This document shows, piece after piece, positions 11,801-25,090 of a DNA stretch of 64,000 nucleotides; positions within the stretch are counted from its first letter, which is position 1; each line of letters starts with the position of its first letter. The notes under the pieces were generated by a model that saw nothing but the letters and a program-made list of their open reading frames with translations, searched no databases and was not told the origin of the DNA. Source of the stretch: Zonotrichia leucophrys gambelii (lineage: Eukaryota > Chordata > Aves > Passeriformes > Passerellidae); NCBI RefSeq assembly GCF_028769735.1, contig NC_088171.1, forward strand, positions 79,625,216 through 79,689,215, in the 5' to 3' direction. A program made the translations under genes and the position numbers.

Positions 11801-13640
11801 TGTTTTATATTAAAACCAAACAACAAAGTAGTCATTAACTTGAAGTTACAGACACTGAGATATCCCAGTAAATTATGTGAAACACAGAATGCAAAAGATG
11901 AAAGTCACAACTAGAGGCTAATTTTATTCACCCTTGTTAAAGGTGTTAATTCTGTTAGGGAAGGACTTCACCTATCACTTATTTTCTTTATGCTTCTTTT
12001 CCCTTTCTCCTCCTTACTATCTTTCTACATTTTCCTCTCATTAGTATTACAGTGTTCTCTGAGTTGATATATGATTCAGCATTCTGCTGAATCACAGACA
12101 TGGCCATATAAAACATTTTACTGCGAGTGGAATGAAAAGAACAGCTGCTCTGATACCACCTCTCTTTTTCTGAAGCTGTTGTCACCGAGGCTCACTAGGT
12201 GTCAGCAGAGTAGTCCAGAAAAAGAAGCCTTTTTTTCCCCTGAGAATTAATAAAGGAACTTGCAGGTAACAGTTAAAAGTTCATGCATGTAGCAGATATC
12301 TTAAAGCATATTAGGTGGTTGTTTTGGTTCACGTTAACCTTACCTAGAAAACCAGTGTTATTGTGCTTCCTATGCCATCAGCTCTGTTTTTATTTCATTG
12401 TCAAGCTGCTCTTCATATGTACAAAGTCTCATTGTGTATCTGGGGAACAGTGACTACGTGCTGCATTTTCAGGCAGTAAAAGAGAAAGACTGTAAGCTAG
12501 AAAAATGATCGCTCAGTGAACTTTTCAAAATACCCAATCTGCTCAGACATGCAGTCTGCAGACTCTCATTAATATCTTTCTCTTCCATTTCCTGTGTGCT
12601 ACCCTGTTCTGTTGTTTATTCTGAAGGCATGCAGAAATTCTGCCTTTTAAAATTATTATTTTTATTCTTTATTCTACTAATTGATAAAAATTTATGCATT
12701 TTCTCTGGCTTTCAGCTAGGTCTGACACAGAAGATAACATCTGCTTTCACACTCAAGGGAGTTATGCTTGCCAGCCATTCAGATGTCATCTTCCACTGGC
12801 ACACTTCATTCTGGCTAATGCTGGGCTCAACAGTGGATGTTTATTTTATTTTTTGACAAACCCTAGCTGATAGATCAGCTTCTCAGAATCTTGTTTTCCT
12901 TTCCCACTGCCTTTTAAACATTTTGGCTTACTCTTAACAGTGGTTTGCAAAGGTTTGCCTTGCCTCTCAAACAGTGGGGAACCAAACAGCTCAGAAAAGC
13001 CTTTTTATAATCAAAAATTAGCTCTACCTGGAACTTCTCTAACACTACCCATAGTTTGCTCCTGGGGAACAAGCAGCTTCTACTACATGATATGCAATAA
13101 AATGTAACTGACAGAATCCACACACAGGGTGCATTATTTTATAAAATTCAATATATACACATTTATACAGATATGAAATATAAGTTTCTAAAATCCTTGG
13201 TGTGTGATGCTCCCTTGAATAGCTTTTTTTCTTTATTTTTCACAATGAATGCTTGGTATCCACGTGGAAACAATTGTTAAGTGACTTAGGCAACTGTCTG
13301 TGGAAAGTGATGCTTATTCTGTATTTATTTATGGATCTGATTCAGCCTCTAAGCAGGAAAGCATAGGTATTGGCTTATTGAGGAGGCTGAAAAGTTCATC
13401 CTCTGTGTCTGATGAAATTTGTTGAGTTAGAAATGAGCGATGCTACAAGGCAAGAAATCATGACCTCTGAGGCTCAAGCAAGACTTTCAATAAAAATGAG
13501 TAGGCCAAATATAAGGCTATGCAGTATTAAATGTGTGAAATATTTAGCTACTGAAAATTTTCATGAGGACGCATCCTCTAAAGAAGTAAAACACTGAACA
13601 TAATTATTCTTACCTTTATATGTTTCCTTTAATTTACGGC

Positions 13641-13675
13641 TTTAAAGATAGTGCTCAACAAGCACTATCTTTAAA
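13641..13675. repeat. Perfect 15-bp inverted repeat with 5-nt spacer
   Basis: The left arm TTTAAAGATAGTGCT (13641-13655) and right arm AGCACTATCTTTAAA (13661-13675) are exact reverse complements, separated by CAACA. The arms are not simple-sequence. Single-stranded copies would form a tight hairpin. There is no T-run or coding context suggesting a terminator, and no role can be assigned from sequence. Confidence 0.9.
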
Positions 13676-14160
13676 CTGCAGCATTTAACTTCTGTGTTGG
13701 GGGAAGAGCCCTGTGGATCTTAGCTATGGATCACATAGACTTTTGTTAGTGAACTAAGGTACACAGGACAGAGAACAAGTGTCTTTTGTCTTTGCCATAG
13801 CTCGAACATTTGTCCAGAGACAAAAGAAACCCAAGACCTCAAAATTATTTCGATGGTAATTTGTAAAGAAGCAGTATGAGTTTTCTATTTGTTTCTATAA
13901 TGATTTAAACATTTTTTTATTTTCTTAACTTGAGAAAAAAAGGCTTATTATTTCTTTAAACAAAAATAATATCCGTGCTAAAAACCACTGACATAGTATA
14001 AAAATTAGCGAATGTAATTTTTCAGAATGTAAAAAATGCTGTGAGCATCACTGTCAACAGAGCAAGAGAGGGATCTTCTGTATCTTAAACTGTGAATGAA
14101 TAAGTGTATGTGAAAAAGCTGTCACAATTCTTATAAAATTATGTGCATAACAATACAGGA

Positions 14161-14200
14161 ATAATAGTAGTAATAATAATAACAATAACAATATTAAATA
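14161..14200. repeat. TAA/CAA-type trinucleotide simple repeat
   Basis: Interrupted units of TAA, TAG and CAA run over about 40 bases. It is an imperfect microsatellite without coding context. Confidence 0.75.
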
Positions 14201-15919
14201 ATCTTCCACCTGTATGTTTTTAAAGAATCTTATTTAAGTATCCTGAAAGGCACCATAACCATCCTTACTTGCTTTTTTAGAAGCTTGTGCTAAGAAGAGG
14301 TATATTTTCATGCTACGCTAGCTTTTGATAAAGTTAATTTTTTTTCTCAGATTGGGCATCAGTATATGGCCCCTCCCTGCTTTAAACTTAATGAGTAAGA
14401 TCAAGTAGCTTCTTGTTGCCTGTTACATTCTGAGTGGATCCTGCACAGTATGTAAATCAATACAATAAATACTATCAGGATCCTTCAAATTATTCTCCAT
14501 GAGATTTTAATGAGTTGTGCTAGGGATAGACATCACTAACAGTCTTGTTCATAAATGTTTCAAGCCGTGTATATGTAGTACAATGCTTCTTGCAGTCTAT
14601 AGTAGGGTTTGGCTGTATTAGTTAGATTTCAAATCATGCTAACACTGGTTATTTTATAACAAAGGGGTTATTTTAAATTCAGCATTGATGCAAGTGCCCT
14701 GAATAATGGCACTGACAGTGCAATTGTTTTCTCTTTCCAGAGCTAGCTTTGAAACACCAAATGCTCATATGGAACACCATATGAGATACTTTCTAATATT
14801 GTAAGAAATGTTCTAGGGCTTGTTGTAGAAGTCTGAAATCGGTTTTGCTGGCAAATGGAAAAAAAACACCTAACAGCTTGCAGGTGTATCATGGTAGCTC
14901 TGTGAAGTCTATTTGACTGGCCACATATAGAAACTCTGTGGTGTCAGAGTTAATGTCATTAATTATAGAGAAGGTGCAGGAGGTCCCAAGCGAGAGAAGA
15001 GCTGCCACTGAGATTGGGCATACCAAGCTAGGGAATATTCTGGGGACAGGCAGGTTCAGTTCATTGCCACATGCATTCTGTGAAGCAGTCCGTCTAGATT
15101 CAGGAATATGATGAGCAGAGGGACATCCTATAAAAAATGTGCTCTGTTTTTGTTTCTTTTTTTAGGTGACAAGCTTTCCCTCATCTTTCAGAGATTTTGT
15201 GCTCTCATAGGTACCCTGTAATGGTTTCATGAGTGTAACTTTGTAGCAGGTAGGTTTTGAAAGAAAGAAGGAAAAATCTCAAAGCAGATAAACAAACTGC
15301 AATCAAGTCGTAAAGTTTTGACTTGTTTTAAATAACCTTGATTTCTTTAACTGGTTCACCTGTAATTTTGTATGCAAAAATATGTCTTAAATGCTGCATA
15401 TTCTGGCTTCCTGAGCTCTTCAAATTGATTTTGGTGCTATAGCTAGTCATAATGGAAAAATTCAATAGTAGAATAAAATCTTGGGATTTGAGTTCCAGAT
15501 ATACCTCTGGTAATAAAACCATTTATTGAGGGAATTTAAGAGCAATGGCTCATGACTCCTATTTTTTGCAATATTTTGTAAGGGTCCTGAATAAAAAAGA
15601 ATGAAAAGTTTTGTAAAAAATAAACTAGATCATTAGTGCAGAAGTGTCTTAACATTGCATATTGCTTCATTGGCATAATAAAAGTTATTGACATAATTTT
15701 TATAGACACTCTCCTCAGCCAAAAATGAAAACAAAACAAAAGAAGTCAGAAAAATCATACATACATTTGAGTACAGGAGAACTTTCTGGAGAGAAAAAAA
15801 TCAAAACTTGTTTGCACTGAAGACACTGGCTTAAAAGGTTTTATTTTAAAACTATTGGTTTTAAAAAACCTTTGGGTTGTTATTTTGCATATTATGCATG
15901 TTATTTGCATTTTGTTTAG

Positions 15920-16767
15920 TATCCTGAGTTGGAAGAGTTCTACAAGGGTCGTTGAAGTCCAACCCCTGGCCCACAGAACATCTCAAGAGCCACACCATGT
16001 CTTAAGAGAATTGTCCAAACACTTCTTGAGCTCTGTCCTGCTTGAAGCTGTGAACATTTCCTTAGGGAGCCCACTTCAGTGCCCAACCACCCTCTGGATG
16101 AAGAAGCTTTTCCTAACATCCAGCCTAAATCTCTCCTGACACAACTTCAGGCTATTCCCTCAGGTCCTGTCACTGGTCACCGCAGAGAAGGGATCAGTGC
16201 CTGCCCCTCCTCTCCTCCTGACTGAGGTCTTCCTGCAGTCTCCTCTTCTCCAGCCTGAACTGCTCAAGTGACCTCAGCTGCCCCTTATGCAGCTTCTCCT
16301 CAATGCTCTTCACCATCTCTGTTGCTCTCTAAGAGCTTGAAGTCTTTTTTATACTGTGGCACCCAGAAATGCCCCCGGCACTCGAGGTGAGGCTGCCCCA
16401 GCTCAGAGCAGAGCAGGACAATCCCCTCCCTTGCCTGGCTGTGATGCTGTGCCTGATGCCCCAGGACAGAGCTGGCTCTCCTGGCTGCCAGGGCACTGCT
16501 GATTTGTGTTCAACTTGTCACTGACCAGAACCCCCAGGTTCCTTTCCACAGCACTGCTCTCCAGCATCTCATTCCCAGTCTGTGCACACACCCAGGGTTG
16601 CCCTGTTTCAGGTGCAGAACCCAGCATTTTCCCTTGCTGCCCTTCATACATCTGCTGCTTGCCCATCTCTAATTTGTTTGGGTTTCTCTGTGGGGCCTCT
16701 CTGCCTTTGAGGAAGTCAATAACTGCTCTGAGCTTAGTATCATTGGCAAACTTAATATTCCTTTGAG
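15920..16767 (-). mobile_element. 5'-truncated CR1 LINE, minus orientation, carrying the C-terminal part of the reverse transcriptase frame
   Basis: On the plus strand it starts ATCCTGAGTTGGAAGAG, the reverse complement of the CR1 3' region, and runs about 850 bp. On the minus strand the upstream end encodes FANDTKLRAV, corresponding to the FADDT catalytic box of CR1 reverse transcriptase with the first Asp changed to Asn. The frame continues into SAVERNLGVLVSDKLN, the usual CR1 segment after the palm domain (open frame 16403-16666). Stops and frame breaks follow, so it is dead. The insertion was 5'-truncated within the RT domain. The 110-bp hairpin at 16830-16939 lies about 60 bp beyond that truncation point. 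Confidence 0.92.
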
Positions 16768-16829
16768 AATGAATGTTTTAAACCAAAGTGTCAGGGTTCT
16801 ATGTTTCTGTCATTTCCCTCTCTTTAGTG

Positions 16830-16939
16830 ATAAAATCATTCAGAATTTCTCTGTTACTATATTTTTTGTCACACTCTTGTAATGCAAGAGAGTGACAAAA
16901 AATATATAACAGAAACAGAGAAATTCTGAATGGTTTTAT
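16830..16939. repeat. 110-bp near-perfect hairpin (inverted repeat, arms about 50 bp, 5-nt loop)
   Basis: The left arm 16830-16879 and right arm 16885-16939 are reverse complements, with loop TAATG at 16880-16884. Matching blocks include CATTCAGAATTTCTCTGTT against the complement of AACAGAGAAATTCTGAATG-type sequence, and TATTTTTTGTCAC against GTGACAAAAAATA. The arms differ by a roughly 5-nt bulge in the middle and a few mismatches. No target duplication flanks it and the sequence matches no CR1 or LTR landmark. Possible origins are a replication template-switch palindrome, a foldback/MITE-like element, or an expressed hairpin RNA. None is favoured by the sequence alone. Confidence 0.9.
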
Positions 16940-19900
16940 GACTGCTGTGTAAAAAGAAAAAGGGACAACCCCCTTGATATAACCTCTCTTGAATGTGTTC
17001 TTATGGGCACATGCTGAAGTGTTTATAAAAATGAAAGTACTTAATTTTGATGTTGTTTTGATGCTTGAATTTCAGTTTTCATGCTTGAAAAAGAATAATT
17101 TTTACAATGAGACTGTATGGAAGCTTGCATCTTGTATTTTCTGGGGATACATGAAAACAAGTCCAGCCTCTATCTTGGGTAGTCTCTAATCAAGCGATAT
17201 GTACTTGAATAAATAAAAAAATACATGGTTTTCAAATCAGTATACTACAGCTTAGCTTCAGCTTATCTTTGAGAGGCATATAATGCTACTGTACTGACAG
17301 ATAGGAATTTTATAGACACTGGCACTTTGACTATAGAAAACTTGCAAGACAGAATTATTCTTTTACTATTTTTAATGAAAATTAAAAGCAGAATTAAGAA
17401 ATGTAATGCAGCTAGTGCAGTACTTAAAATGATTATATCTGGAATGGACACAAGCTAGGAGCTTTATTCAGCCATAAAATGCTGAATATTATACGCTAAA
17501 TACTACAAATAACAGCAGGAAATTTGTATTTTATTAAAAGAAGATGTATGGGCTCCTTAAGAAGCACTGCATAAGATGATAGCACGTTGTAAGGGAGTAC
17601 AGAAATTGAATACAGTGGACCACACAAGACAAGAGGAATGTTTAAGAGAAAGTGTCTATTTGAGTGTCTGCAAGCTACTCAGCAAGTGTTAAGCTTGATA
17701 GAAGATCTTGGAATTACATTGACTGAGAAAGCAATATAGTAATTAAACACGTTTCTTTCCAGCTGGTTCCACTTATAAGGGCAACATAAGTCATAGCTGA
17801 TAGTGAAATTTATTTGATACTTTGTGCAGATTACAACTTTTGCAATTGGGGATATCTTGGCCAAATTTTTACTGTTGAAATATAGTTGTGGTTTACAAAT
17901 GTTGTGCAGGGTTGTCAGGGCTATTGTTAGCATTTGCAGATAATTTAGTCTTCAGGTTTCCTTTGACTTTTCCATTATGCTGACTGGAGACTCTTTATCC
18001 ACAATATAAATAGTTTCTTGTGACTCCTTGGGGATTGGGGAGTAAAGCTAAGATTAGCATATGGAAGAGGTTGGGGACAACATAAGGAAATGCCAGGTTA
18101 TGGTTAAAAGCATGTAATTATAGAGGAAGAAGGAAGAGATACAAGCTGATTGGGGAACATGAAAGTTTAAGGCTTGAAAACTGGAAAGACAACTAACCCA
18201 TGAGGTAGGGGAAGAAATGAGGTAACAAAATCAGCACAGAAGCCTAGAAAAAAGAGTAGCCTTTTGCAACTGTAGGGTGCTTTTGCACGGCATGACTTTG
18301 CTCCCGTGAGTCCTGTATCTTGATATGAATTTATTGGAAGAAGAGTGGAAGTGAAACTTAGCATTTATAAGTGTATTCCCCCATATGTTGGCATTACTGT
18401 GGAATTCCCTGAAGATAATTTCTAGGCAGTTAATTACCCTGAAGTATTTGCTGCTGTTCTGTACTCTCAACTGGGAGCCAGTAATGAGCTCTGTGCCTCT
18501 TTATTTCTTTCAGAAAACCCATCCCTGGCCAGTTTCCCAATCTGTTATCAGTGTTAAGCTCTGTAGTGTTAAGCTTTCTAAAAAAAGTAATAGTTTTAAA
18601 CATTTTTATACAAACAATATATTTATTCTTTCAGTCAGAACTGAACTGTTTCTTGTTTTTATTTTTCTTTTTCTTCTAGAATATCTTTTGCTGAAGTAAT
18701 AAAACCCATGGCAGTGAAATGACCAAATGCTGGCATTTGAAATGTTTCTGTGGATTTCATTTTGTTCCTGTTGTTTCTATGGAATAGTCACTGTTGCTAT
18801 GTATTTTTTCTCTTTGTGTTTGCCAGAACATGACTAGCTGGGTCAACATGCTCATGGTTTTAGTGGGGAGCAACATAATTGCTGCTTGATTAGAGGAGGT
18901 GTTTTAGAAAGAAATTTCTGAGACAGAAAAATCCCTATAATATTTAAATTTCCCTAGCAATGGCATAATCACGAGTAATTAGCTAAACAAGCCATGGTTA
19001 ATTGTGATCAGGTAGCAACCTTTATACTGGCAAAAAAAGGCCAATGAAAAAATGAATGGAAGTAAATCTAAACAATATTTGATATGGTGGTATCCTGAAC
19101 CTTGCTGCTAAGTGTGCGCTTGTGCATATCAATCTAAAGTCTCTAGTGCAATGGAGCAGTGATCCTTTAATTATTTTAATCGATATTATACAGTCAGACA
19201 GGTTAAGTAGCTTCCTGCTGTAGCTCACTAAACTTGATGAAAAGAACTGCCTTTCAGTCTGTGTTCTCACGGGTGCACTCAGATGGATGCACTTTCACCT
19301 AAAAGGCATGCAGATGCCTGACAGCAAGCTTTTGGGAAGTGTTTTGAGTAATGAAAATTTTAACAGTTAATGGGCTGTTTTTCAAAGATGTGAGAGAAAT
19401 TGAAATGAAGAATGCAACGCCAGCGAAAACTGGCATGTTATGTCTTCTTGTCCCACTTTCTGTGTTATATTTGACTACTGCATTTTGGCCACATGTGTTG
19501 CCTTTTATTTTTCTGAGGAATGTTGAATGTAATTTATAAACTAACAAAACAGTGAAATTGTGCTTCTTGGTTTTTCTTATTCACAGGCTGCAGAATTTCC
19601 TAGTCAATCAGATCCCACAGCCTTGTAGTTTAGAATGTGCTTCAACACGAAACTGCATTTTGTCATCTCAAATATCTTGTTGATGGAGAAAATGCTTCCA
19701 GAAAATTCTTAATGCCACCAAGACAGAATGTAGTATGGGGATGAAGCAGCTCAGAGGTGAGAGGAGTTGATTTGCACCACAAAGTGCCATTGTGGCTGAA
19801 TTCCGACCCCTGCACCGGCACAGTTTCAGCCCAATGAAACCTCACGGATGCCAAGAATTTCCTGCCAGCATAAAAAATTCACACTTCCAGCGTTCATGTT

Positions 19901-22900
19901 AATGAAGGCTTCTGGATACACAGATTTGCTTCTGAGTTACTAGAGATCCCCTTCTCTGAAGAGAAGACATAAAGGAAACAGCTTTGAAAGCATGTCCGAG
20001 AAGAGTGTTTGTAGCCCAGACTGTTTTAATTGTACAGCAGGACCAAAACTCAGCTGTTTGCAGAGAACCAAAGTTTTACAATATAAATGACTGTGCATGA
20101 CCAACTTAGAATAACAGGGCTGAGGAGTATCAGCAAAGGAGTTGAAACAAATGCTCACTGCCAGCCTTGCCAGTGTGCAATCCTGTGCCAAATGTATAAT
20201 GAACTTCTGGCAATACAGTGGCCACATAGTACCAAGACCATGGGCATCTGAGGTTCCTTATTAAACTGTGAGTACTCCATATCCACTGTTTGTTATATGC
20301 CATTTGCTTTAGGCTTAGAAGCTCATTAAAAATCTACAATGTGACCTTTAGAATTTTGAGACGTATTATTTGCTACATAGCTTCAATATTTTGATAGTTT
20401 TTCTCAAATGAGTTCTATGCTTGGAATAAACTATAATATGGACAAGCTTGTTATGATGCATGTTAAAAAATGTGTTGCCAAAAGCAGTTTTAAAGATGTG
20501 CTGTAGTTTTACAGACCCAGTTAACACACAGTGTTCCTAGCTCCCATAAACCAAGAGATGGCAGATAATTGTTTAGAAAGTCAGAAAAATCTGTGATGAC
20601 ACAGCTTAACTGAAATTCTTTTTGAAGTGAGACCCTCACCATATATTATAACAGGAATAATTGGACACACTGGGAAAAGAAATATATACACTAACCATGA
20701 AGGCACCTCAGCATTAGTCAGAAAATCTGAAACCACTGTCTAGGCTCAATCATTCTTTGATGAAGTGGGCTTCAGAAAATACTTGAAAAGAATAGAAATT
20801 CACAAGCCATGAAAGGAATTCTGAACTGACAATACAAAAGCTTCAGTTAGGCCAGCAAAAGCCTCCTATTGTTACTTGTTATGTTACCTTTTGGAAACAG
20901 CAGTGTCCTGTTAAGAGTGAAAATGGCAGATTGATGTATCTTTATTCAGAACGAGGGTAATTAAATGGAGACTCACATGCTGCCCTTGATGACATAAAGG
21001 TTATTTGCTTTGCACAATGTCTCTCTCATGGCTAGGATAGCCAGCCTTCACGAGCCTGGTTCATGATACTGTCTTTGGTAGAGTTTACTTTAGTAATACA
21101 TTTTGCTGGCAGTATCACTGTTCCTGATTTTGTACTGAACATGGGGTTTTTTACTCTATTTTCCCCCAAAATGTCATTAGGCATCATAATGCTTGACTTC
21201 ACTAGCTACATGTTATTTCATACTCACTGTGTCCTTGCCTGCTGATGGGATACTACTCCTGCTTCTCCTCTGTGAAGTATGGATAATTCATGTTCACCTA
21301 ATGCAAACAAATTTCTGAGATCACCTGAACACTGGTAGAAAGTCTTGTCTTCATTAAAATTCCTCTTTTGAATGGAAAATAGAAGGAGAAATTGGGGAAA
21401 GAACCTGGCACTGAGTCATCATTAGAAGCAGCTTTTAAGGGAAAGAAAATTAGCACCAAATTTCACTTTCACAGACATTTCGTCTTTTTGGTGAGGTATC
21501 CTTTCATTGCGAATATCATTAAAGACATCACTGATGATATCTCATGGTAAGCTGATGAATGATAAAAAGCTGCTTGACAAAGAAAGATTAAAATTAGGTA
21601 ATGAGTTGATTCATTTGGATCAGTGCAATTTTGGCCTTGGAATTGAGAGACAGAAAAGTAAAGGACCTGCTGTGAGTGGAAGATTCAGTACAGTCATACT
21701 ATCAGTTCAACTTCATCTTTGACCTTAAGAAACACGAAGAACTCCTAAAATGTTGGCAGGGACAATGTTTGGTAGCAAATGTTTCTCAAAATAAATATCA
21801 CTTGAGTCTGCCCTTACCTAGGTTTTACAGAGCTAAAATTATAGTAGCTGAAAATTAAGCCAGTACAAATTTAAACCTAAAAATACTTAAATAATAATAT
21901 AGTTTTGGTCTCTGCTCAGGGTGAGAACTAGACAAATAAATTGTCTTGTGAAGATCTTTGTAATGGAAACAAGTTGAAGGCATATTTTGACAAGAAAACT
22001 GTGGCTGAAGTAGGGTTATGGCTAAGAAATGACAGCAAGGAGGGAAGCTGTGCAATTAATTCAGTTTTTGGGTAAACCTGTGACTAGTACATCCTCTTAT
22101 CTGAGCTAAGATGCACCTATTCCTAATGACTAGAAAGAGACCTGTGTGCCAAGGCTGCAAGCAAATGAAGTTTTAATTTCAACTGATGCTGCAAGTTTAT
22201 GGATGTTCTCTTTTTTAACCTGTCTCACTGAAATAGAAAGCAAGAGATAGGGCAAAAGGTACATAATGTGAATCTGCTTCTGAAGCTGCACAGTCTCAGG
22301 TAACATAAAATTTTTGTTTATTTACATTAGGAAGGCTTAACAGACAGCTGTGCCTGAAGAGTTAGAAGCACATTGTCTGATGTTCCTGAAAACTTTTCTT
22401 TATGAAGCCTTTGGGCAATTTGAAGGCGAGAGGTATGCAGTTAGTCTTAAAGAAAATTGACGTTGTGTGTACATTATATTCCTTATGCCTTAAAATGTCA
22501 CAAGGAATGAAGTGTGTGGGGAAAACTAATGTTCCAATGCTGCACCTTAACATTATATAGTGAAACTATCAGTGTTTCAGCATTCCTCCCTGCCTCTCCA
22601 ATTCTTTTAGGATATTTGAATAGTACAGCTGGTGGATTTTTCCCCATAGACAAGTCTATTTTTTGGAAATGTAATAGTGTGAAAAAAGCATGAATTCTTT
22701 CTTAAAGCACACTAGGTGATATTTAGTATATTTTTTTTCCCATCCAGAGTACTTAAGGAATATTAGCATTTCTGTTCCATTGTAGGTGATGTAGACTTGT
22801 TTAGCAAGGACTAGGGATTATATGGCAATTTTTAACTTTCTAAAACTTCAGCAATGAATGTTAAGGAAAATATCTGTTTGTTCCCTATCCACTTATCCTA

Positions 22901-23957
22901 GCTGTAATATTACTTTGCAGCTAAGAAATACATCCCTCCCTTGCATTCTTCCCATCTCTAGCCATCTGGAAGATGGAGAAAGCGTGATGGTTGCACTAAT
23001 AGCCAGAGGGCTATAGGTTTATAGTGTTGATGTTTCATGCAAAGGCTTTCAGCTATCACTCTTCTGTATATCCTTACAGAGAGGGAATAATGTTCTTTTC
23101 TGTTTTATTTTGTTAACAATTTGTGGAGCCATTTGAAACCTCTGGAGACAAATATGTTCCTCTCTTGGGAGATGTCCCACTGTCTTGAACATGGTAGCAG
23201 GAATTGAAACATTGGGAAACTTCCTGAAACATCAACAGAGATCAAGTATGTCTGGATCTATGTTACTTGGAATCCCAGTCGGCTTTTGTGACATGGAAAT
23301 GAAATTGCCTCTGGTTACCCTAATGAGTCACTGGTAGACACAAATGCTAATTACATTGCCATGACATATCATAACAGCTTTGACAGGTAGTAGACTACTT
23401 TTCCTTATTTTCTGAAGGGGCTGGTGAAAGTATTATGGAGTTGTCCTGAACTGTTCTTACATTCTGTAAAGCCATAACAACTATATTTTTCATCAGTCTA
23501 GAGGTTTGTTTTCAACAGTTTAGAAATTCACTCATTCTTTAGATATTTCTGTATTGATGAAAAACAATGCAATGAATATTTATAGATAATATATGCAATG
23601 AACAAGGGTGAGGAAAAAAAAATAAGGTCAGCTTCTATTCTACTTGAATGTATTTTATCTAACAAATCCAAGAGAGAAGTTTTCACTGAAAATATAGATT
23701 GAAAATTTATATAAACTTACTGGCCAACTCAAGAATAATAGAGACTCTTTTTTTAATATTGATAATGAAAATAATTCTTACCAATACAGTTTTCATAAGT
23801 ACCTTAAAATATGAGTTGCAGGATTGAGATTTCTTTTGCCAGGTTTCTTTCTGGTTTATTTCATTATAAAAGGTAAAGAATCTGGCCATGGGAAGTCATG
23901 CAAAGCAATGTAAATCTGAGGTAAATTTTTGTTGTTTTTCAGGTAGCCTCTGACTGC

Positions 23958-23993
23958 ATAAAGCAAAATATGGGTATAAAGCAAAATATGGAT
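23958..23993. repeat. 18-bp tandem duplication, two copies
   Basis: ATAAAGCAAAATATGGGT (23958-23975) is followed immediately by a second copy (23976-23993) that differs only at its last positions. It is a local duplication without a visible function. Confidence 0.85.
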
Positions 23994-25044
23994 ATGATTG
24001 TAAGTTTAAAACTAAGCTTGCTTTGACAAAATCTGTACACAGGGATTTACCTTATGGTGAACTGCAATATTTAATCTCTCTACACATTATAGCCTTTGCT
24101 AAAAGTTACACTCCTTTTTGGTGGTTTGTGACTTACTGAGGGTAACATTTCTTAGATTATGACATTTTAATATTAGCTAAAAACTTTGTGTCTGGCCTGC
24201 AGACAAATCTAACACTAGAGTGAAGAAAATTTATTGTGTCACTATTTATTCAATCTATTTAAATTTCTAGAGCTTCCATTCCTCCTTCAGTGGACTATAT
24301 GTTTAACACCTTCAAGAAATTCCTTTGTTGATCACCAGACATTGAACATGTCCTCCATCTTCTGATGAGCTGTCTGGAAAAAGGGTGTTGTACATCTTCT
24401 GTGTTCAATCTACGCAGCAGCAAGAGAATGCAATACTCTGTCACTCCATTTTGTCAGCCTCCTTGACAGTGTGCTGTTGACTTCCAAGCCCTAATCCTCT
24501 GCTGACAGATGCACAGAACCTGTGCCAAAAGAATATAAAATGACATAATCAGGTTGTGGCATAATGTGTGAGGACAAGAGCCTGGAAATAGCACTCTTTC
24601 AGCCTTAGCTGTTGCTATCCCTAAGTTTTGGATAATGTTATGTCACGTGCATGCATAAATAGTTTGGCCCCAGGAAAAGAATCAATATTTTAGGAAGTAA
24701 ATGTTACTTCCCTAGGTCTGTGCCAGAATTTATAAATTAGCATGTTACGTATTAAAAGCTGCTTCTTTCTGCACCACAAGTATCTTGGTTACTGTCGTTA
24801 TCCTTCCAAAGCCTATGTGAACTAATAAAGCATTAATATGAAATACAGGCAGACAAGGGAACTCTGAAGATGGCATACCTATGTCTCTGCAGTAGAAGCA
24901 TGATTGGGATGGTGTATAATCCAACATCTGAGCCACCATGCAATATACTTAGACTAGAGAGCAAAGTCATGGTGGCTACAGTTTTACCAGGTTAAGTGGT
25001 ACACCACTGCTTATTTGGAAAAGAAGATGTTTGTATTTGTCTTT

Positions 25045-25090
25045 ATATATATATATATATATACACACATATATATATATAACATATACA
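25045..25090. repeat. TA/CA microsatellite
   Basis: An uninterrupted alternating TA run is followed by ACACACA and a second TA run, about 45 bases in all. It is a candidate length-polymorphic locus. Confidence 0.9.

Larger units (their letters stand above)
8871..15919. other. About 7 kb of intergenic desert, no gene seen
   Basis: The sequence is AT-rich, with short domainless open frames on both strands. Items inside are a perfect inverted repeat at 13641-13675 and a TAA-rich simple repeat at about 14161-14200. No CR1, LTR, tRNA-like or splice-flanked coding segment was recognised. Confidence 0.55.

Noticed and set aside
15855..16139. 94-codon plus-strand frame
   Set aside because: From 15920 it lies antisense within the CR1 copy, and the first part is flanking AT-rich sequence.
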